From Lachnospiraceae bacterium (GTDB lineage Bacteria > Bacillota_A > Clostridia > Lachnospirales > Lachnospiraceae): a DNA stretch of 27,948 nucleotides. The notes under the pieces are model-generated. The model saw only the letters and a program-made list of their open reading frames with translations. It made no database searches and was not told the DNA's origin. The first letter of the stretch is position 1, and every line of letters starts with the position of its first letter. Shown here in pieces: positions 24,330 to 27,948 of this stretch. Location: contig JAFZRD010000090.1 in NCBI GenBank assembly GCA_017620055.1, positions 1 to 27,948 of the forward strand, given 5' to 3'. The translations under genes and the position numbers were made by a program.

Positions 24330-26252
24330 TCAGAAATCCAGTTCCGCGTCCTTTGCATGTCTGTATATAAAATCCTTACGCGGACCTACATCGTTTCCCA
24401 TGAGCATTTCCGTTGTGTTGCTCGCAAGACGTGCGTCTTCTATCTCAACAAGCTTGAGCCTTCTGGCCGCCGGATCGAGTGTTGTCTCCCACAGTTGCTG
24501 AGCATCCATCTCTCCGAGACCTTTATATCTCTGAAGCTTGAAATTGGTATGATCCTTCCTGTATTCGGCCAGCGCTTTGTCGTCATACAGATATTCTTCC
24601 TCACCACGCGAAGGCATAGCCTTATACAGCGGAGGCATCGCGATATAAACATGCCCCTCATAGATCAGTTCGGGCATGAACCTGTAAAAGAGCGTCAAAA
24701 GCAGCGTAGATATATGCGCACCGTCGACATCGGCATCGGCCATGATGATTATCTTGTCATAACGAAGCTTTGTTATGTCAAAATCATTTCCGTAACCTTC
24801 GGAAAAACCGCATCCGAAAGCATTTATCATCGTCTTGATCTCGGCGTTGGCTAAAACTTTGTCTATACTCGCTTTTTCTACGTTAAGTATCTTACCCCTG
24901 ATAGGAAGTATTGCCTGATAATTGCGGTTTCTGGCGGTCTTTGCACTTCCTCCCGCCGAATCACCCTCTACGATGAAGATCTCGCATTTCTTGGGATCCC
25001 TGCTCTCGCAGTTGGCAAGTTTCCCGTTTGAATCGAACGAATACTTCTGCTTCGTGAGCATGTTGGTCTTGGCTTTTTCTTCGCTCTTTCTGATCTTCGC
25101 TGCCTTCTCGGCACATGACAGGACTGCCTTTAACTGATCCAGATTCCTGTCAAAGAAATGAACGACCTCATCTCCCGTGACTTTGGAAACAGCCTTGGCG
25201 GCATCCTGGTTATCAAGCTTGGTCTTGGTCTGTCCCTCAAATCTCGGATCGGGATGCTTGATAGATACTATCGCAGTCATTCCGTTTCTGATATCGGCTC
25301 CGGTGAAGTTCTGATCCCTGTCCTTTAATATGTTCAGTTCCCTGGCATAATTGTTCATCACGTTCGTGAACATTGATTTGAATCCGGTCAGATGTGTTCC
25401 ACCCTCGGAGTTGTATATATTGTTACAGAATCCGAGAACGTTCTCATGAAATTCGTTAACATACTGAAACGCGATCTCAACCTCGATACCGTCGCAGTTA
25501 CCGGAAAAATAAACCGGGTCACAGAGCACTTCCTTGTGATTGTTAAGATCCTTGATAAAGCCGATGATACCGTCGGGTTCATGAAACTCTTCAGTATCGG
25601 CCGGTGTAACTCTCCTGTCGCAATAATGTATGGTAAGTCTCGGATTGAGATATGACGTCTCATGAAGACGTGACTTGATATCCTCTTCCTTGAAACGTGT
25701 CTTCTCAAATATCTGCGCATCGGGCAAGAAGTTGATCTTGGTACCCGTACTTCGGCTTTTGCCTATTACCGGAAGAAGGCCCTTCTCAAGTTTGATAACG
25801 GGCTCTCCGCGCTGATATCTGTCATGATAGACGTTACCGTCACGCTTTACTTCTATATCAAGGTATTCCGACAGCGCATTTACTACAGAGGAGCCGACAC
25901 CGTGAAGACCTCCGCTCGTCTTGTATACTTCGCTGTCAAACTTGCCCCCCGCATGAAGAGTCGTGAACACAACTCTCTCGGCACTGACACCTTTATCGGG
26001 ATGCATGTCAACGGGAATACCGCGCCCGTCATCTTCTATCGTAGCCGAGCCGTCCTCTTCAAGCGTTACCCATATGTTATTGCAGTATCCTGCAAGATGT
26101 TCGTCAACGGAATTGTCTACTATTTCGTAGATGAGATGATTGAGACCCTTTGTCGTGGTGCTTCCGATATACATTCCCGGACGCGCCCTGACAGGATCCA
26201 GACCTTCCAGAACAGTGATATTTTTGGCATCATAGCCTGACTGTTGTGCCAT
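24330..26252 (-). CDS. parE: Type IIA topoisomerase subunit B, ParE/GyrB-like
   Basis: This is the ATPase subunit, 640 residues. GHKL motifs: YEIVDNSVDE (42-51), DDGRGIP (74-80) and GGLHGVG (114-120). The TOPRIM domain shows IFIVEGDSAGGSAK and MADADVDGAH, followed by QRYKGLGEM and the C-terminal tail. It is 640 residues, without the long insert of enterobacterial GyrB. GyrB and ParE are hard to separate by eye; the call follows its partner, which lacks a GyrA box. If a second gyrB-gyrA pair exists near dnaA in this genome, the topoisomerase IV role is supported. Its own promoter and a leader hairpin lie upstream; AAGGGG lies 7 nt before the ATG at 26252. Confidence 0.88.
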   Translation of the reverse strand: MAQQSGYDAKNITVLEGLDPVRARPGMYIGSTTTKGLNHLIYEIVDNSVDEHLAGYCNNIWVTLEEDGSATIEDDGRGIPVDMHPDKGVSAERVVFTTLHAGGKFDSEVYKTSGGLHGVGSSVVNALSEYLDIEVKRDGNVYHDRYQRGEPVIKLEKGLLPVIGKSRSTGTKINFLPDAQIFEKTRFKEEDIKSRLHETSYLNPRLTIHYCDRRVTPADTEEFHEPDGIIGFIKDLNNHKEVLCDPVYFSGNCDGIEVEIAFQYVNEFHENVLGFCNNIYNSEGGTHLTGFKSMFTNVMNNYARELNILKDRDQNFTGADIRNGMTAIVSIKHPDPRFEGQTKTKLDNQDAAKAVSKVTGDEVVHFFDRNLDQLKAVLSCAEKAAKIRKSEEKAKTNMLTKQKYSFDSNGKLANCESRDPKKCEIFIVEGDSAGGSAKTARNRNYQAILPIRGKILNVEKASIDKVLANAEIKTMINAFGCGFSEGYGNDFDITKLRYDKIIIMADADVDGAHISTLLLTLFYRFMPELIYEGHVYIAMPPLYKAMPSRGEEEYLYDDKALAEYRKDHTNFKLQRYKGLGEMDAQQLWETTLDPAARRLKLVEIEDARLASNTTEMLMGNDVGPRKDFIYRHAKDAELDF

Positions 26253-26279
26253 ATCTTACCCCTTATAATGCATAAGACC

Positions 26280-26307
26280 TTTGGATCATTACCCCTCGTG
26301 ATCCAAA
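26280..26307 (-). other. Leader hairpin of parE with a ribosome-binding-like loop
   Basis: TTTGGATCA and TGATCCAAA form a perfect 9-bp stem around a 10-base loop. Read on the minus strand the loop is CGAGGGGTAA, which repeats AGGGGTAA of the real parE ribosome binding site at 26265-26258. It lies in the predicted 5' UTR about 13 nt after the likely transcription start. It has no T-run, so it is not a terminator. Confidence 0.6.
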
Positions 26308-26319
26308 ACTTCCGGTAAG

Positions 26320-26347
26320 ATTATACCACATTTTGCACAAGTTTCAA
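26320..26347 (-). promoter_or_regulatory. Promoter of the parE-parC operon
   Basis: On the minus strand TTGAAA (26347-26342) and a perfect TATAAT (26325-26320) are 16 bp apart. The predicted start near 26313 gives a leader of about 60 nt that contains the hairpin at 26280-26307. It lies between the recG stop (26373) and parE, so this operon need not depend on recG transcription. No convincing recG terminator is present, only TTTTTT with weak pairing. Confidence 0.85.
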
Positions 26348-26372
26348 GAAAAAACACAATCTGTAGTGCTCA

Positions 26373-27948
26373 TTACAATGTTGAGCCCGGATCAAATCCG
26401 TTTATATCTTCGTCCACAAGATTTCGAAGCGTCCTGTGTTCGGGTTTTGACAGATCCGGATCATCAGCCAGGATCCTTGCGGCATCTTCTCCGGCTTTTT
26501 TAAGAAGTGAAGCGTCCGAATAGATATCGGCAAGTCTGAAATTCAGTTCACCCGACTGCCTTATTCCGAACATGTCTCCGGGACCTCTTTGTTTAAGGTC
26601 TTCTTCGGCGATAACAAATCCGTCGTTTGAAGACTTCAGGATCTCAAGGCGTTTCATTGTATCGGGATTCGTGCTCCGGCTCATGAATATACAGTACGAT
26701 TGTGCCGAGCCTCTTCCGATGCGGCCTCTCAGCTGATGAAGCGCGGCGAGTCCGAACCTCTCGGCATTTTCTATCATCATGACCGTGGCGTTTGGAACAT
26801 TCACTCCGACTTCAACTACTGTCGTTGATACAAGAATATCTATTGCCCCGTTTGCGAAGCCGTCCATCACCTTCTGTTTGTCACGGCCCGACATTCTTCC
26901 GTGAAGTATTCCTATCTTAATACGATCGTCAAAGACAGCCGACATTTCGCGTGCGGTGTCGATAACATTTCTGACATCGAGGCTCTCGCTCTCCTCGATA
27001 AGCGGACATATAACATATACCTGGTGTCCCGCATTTATCTCGTCTTCCATGAACTTATAAGCTTTCTGCCGGTAGCTTTCATTTACAACGGCATTTTTGA
27101 TCGGAAGCTTATGCGCGGGAACTTCATCGATCACGGATATATCCAGATCTCCGTACAGGATCATCGCCAGTGTCCTCGGGATCGGAGTTGCGCTCATAAC
27201 GAGTACATGCGCGGCATCATTTTTGTTCTTGTTTGAAAGGCGGCTTCTCTGTCCGACTCCGAATCTGTGCTGTTCGTCGGTTATAACAAGTCCGAGATCG
27301 TTATACACGATTTTCTCGTAAAAGAGCGCATGTGTTCCGATCACTATATCAGCCTCACCGTTTTCGATCATCGACCTTACGTTATTCTTGGCAGATGCAC
27401 TCATCGATCCGGTAAGAAGTACGACGTTAAGGTCTATGGACGAAGCGGCAAGGATCTTTTTAACTGATTCGAAGTGCTGCTGTGCAAGTATCTCCGTCGG
27501 AGCCATGATGGCGCTCTGATGACGGTTTAAGGAAACCATGACGGCGGCAAGGATCGCAAGTATGGTCTTGCCCGATCCGACATCGCCCTGTACGAGTCTT
27601 CTCATCGAGCGCGAGGATGACAGATCATGTTTTATCTCCTCCCATACTTTAAGCTGTGCACCGGTCAGCCGGTAAGGAAGCTTTTCGATGATCCTGTTAC
27701 ACTGCGCAACTTCCATTATCCCGAAACTGTTTGACGCGGCCTCGCTTTCTCCCTTGAGAAGACGGAGCCGGAGTATGAATGCGAGGAACTCATCATAAAC
27801 AAGAACATTGCGGGCTTTGACAAGCGTTTCCTCATCTTTTGGGAAATGCATGTCATATACTTCGCTTTTGACCGTGCTTCCGAGAAGATCGAACGATTTT
27901 CTTATCGTGGACGTGACAGCATTGTTTGACAGGCCCTTTGTGAGTGAA
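26373..27948 (-). CDS. recG: ATP-dependent DNA helicase RecG, 5' end cut by window edge
   Basis: RecG remodels stalled replication forks and branched DNA. About 524 residues are visible; the reading frame is open to base 27948, and roughly 150-170 N-terminal residues (part of the wedge domain) lie outside. The visible part begins SLTKGLSNNAVTS, typical for the region after the wedge OB fold. Helicase motifs are present in order: GDVGSGKT (Walker A), TDEQHRFGV (DExH-type box with DEQH), MSATPIPRT, VVEVGVNVPNATVM and QLRGRIGRG. The C-terminus RQSGELNFRLADI is characteristic of RecG. The ATG at 27851 is internal to the gene and not its start. Confidence 0.96.
   Translation of the reverse strand, partial: SLTKGLSNNAVTSTIRKSFDLLGSTVKSEVYDMHFPKDEETLVKARNVLVYDEFLAFILRLRLLKGESEAASNSFGIMEVAQCNRIIEKLPYRLTGAQLKVWEEIKHDLSSSRSMRRLVQGDVGSGKTILAILAAVMVSLNRHQSAIMAPTEILAQQHFESVKKILAASSIDLNVVLLTGSMSASAKNNVRSMIENGEADIVIGTHALFYEKIVYNDLGLVITDEQHRFGVGQRSRLSNKNKNDAAHVLVMSATPIPRTLAMILYGDLDISVIDEVPAHKLPIKNAVVNESYRQKAYKFMEDEINAGHQVYVICPLIEESESLDVRNVIDTAREMSAVFDDRIKIGILHGRMSGRDKQKVMDGFANGAIDILVSTTVVEVGVNVPNATVMMIENAERFGLAALHQLRGRIGRGSAQSYCIFMSRSTNPDTMKRLEILKSSNDGFVIAEEDLKQRGPGDMFGIRQSGELNFRLADIYSDASLLKKAGEDAARILADDPDLSKPEHRTLRNLVDEDINGFDPGSTL

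Noticed and set aside
26341..26372. Intrinsic terminator after recG
   Set aside because: There is a TTTTTT run but only 3-4 possible base pairs before it; too weak to call.
1..27948. Mobile element, CRISPR array, defence island or prophage
   Set aside because: No transposase, integrase, phage or Cas-like frame, no regular spaced repeats and no terminal inverted repeats were seen; the genes are core functions with even style.

Overview
The window looks like chromosomal core DNA of an anaerobic Clostridia bacterium, most likely of the Lachnospiraceae type. The reasons are a Firmicutes-only gene set (recU, HisZ-type regulatory subunit with short-form HisG, the TIGR03960/TIGR03936 radical-SAM pair beside RNase G), Gram-positive AGGAGG-type ribosome binding sites and TTGACA/TATAAT promoters. 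This assignment is inference; no 16S rRNA or other decisive marker is present. All 23 recognisable genes lie on the minus strand, packed into operons with many 1-14 bp overlaps (ATGA, TGATG). There is no gene-free stretch longer than about 120 bp, and I see no tRNA, rRNA, CRISPR array, insertion sequence, prophage or integrase.

Layout in transcription order (right to left). (1) 5'-truncated recG at the right edge. (2) A type IIA topoisomerase operon with its own promoter: parE-like, parC-like, rsmD, coaD, then a coiled-coil protein, closed by a strong intrinsic terminator. (3) pepD, an RsmF-type rRNA methyltransferase, a HAD phosphatase, a two-helix membrane protein of unknown function, an RluA/RluD-family pseudouridine synthase and recU. 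(4) A partial histidine operon with a consensus promoter and short tandem repeats in its leader: a HisZ-HisG fusion, hisD, hisB, and a three-domain protein with a degenerate HisA/HisF-like barrel in front of HisI and HisE. hisA, hisF, hisH and hisC are absent here. (5) A single-gene unit for a small secreted protein with InlB/Flg_new-like repeats, with its own strong promoter and terminator. (6) TIGR03960 radical SAM protein, TIGR03936 protein, a short RNase G, mutS, mutL and miaA (cut by the left edge).

Functionally the window covers DNA repair and recombination (recG, recU, mutS, mutL), topology (parE/parC), RNA modification and decay (rsmD, RsmF-like, pseudouridine synthase, miaA, RNase G, radical SAM pair), CoA synthesis (coaD) and histidine synthesis. 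Most of it is ordinary housekeeping sequence. The parts worth a second look are the two histidine gene fusions (above all the apparently dead TIM barrel on HisIE), the his leader repeats, the parE leader hairpin that carries a copy of the ribosome-binding sequence, the possible leaderless start of the radical SAM operon, the RNase G without its zinc-link cysteines and the isolated secreted repeat protein. I did not find evidence for a wholly new multi-gene system.
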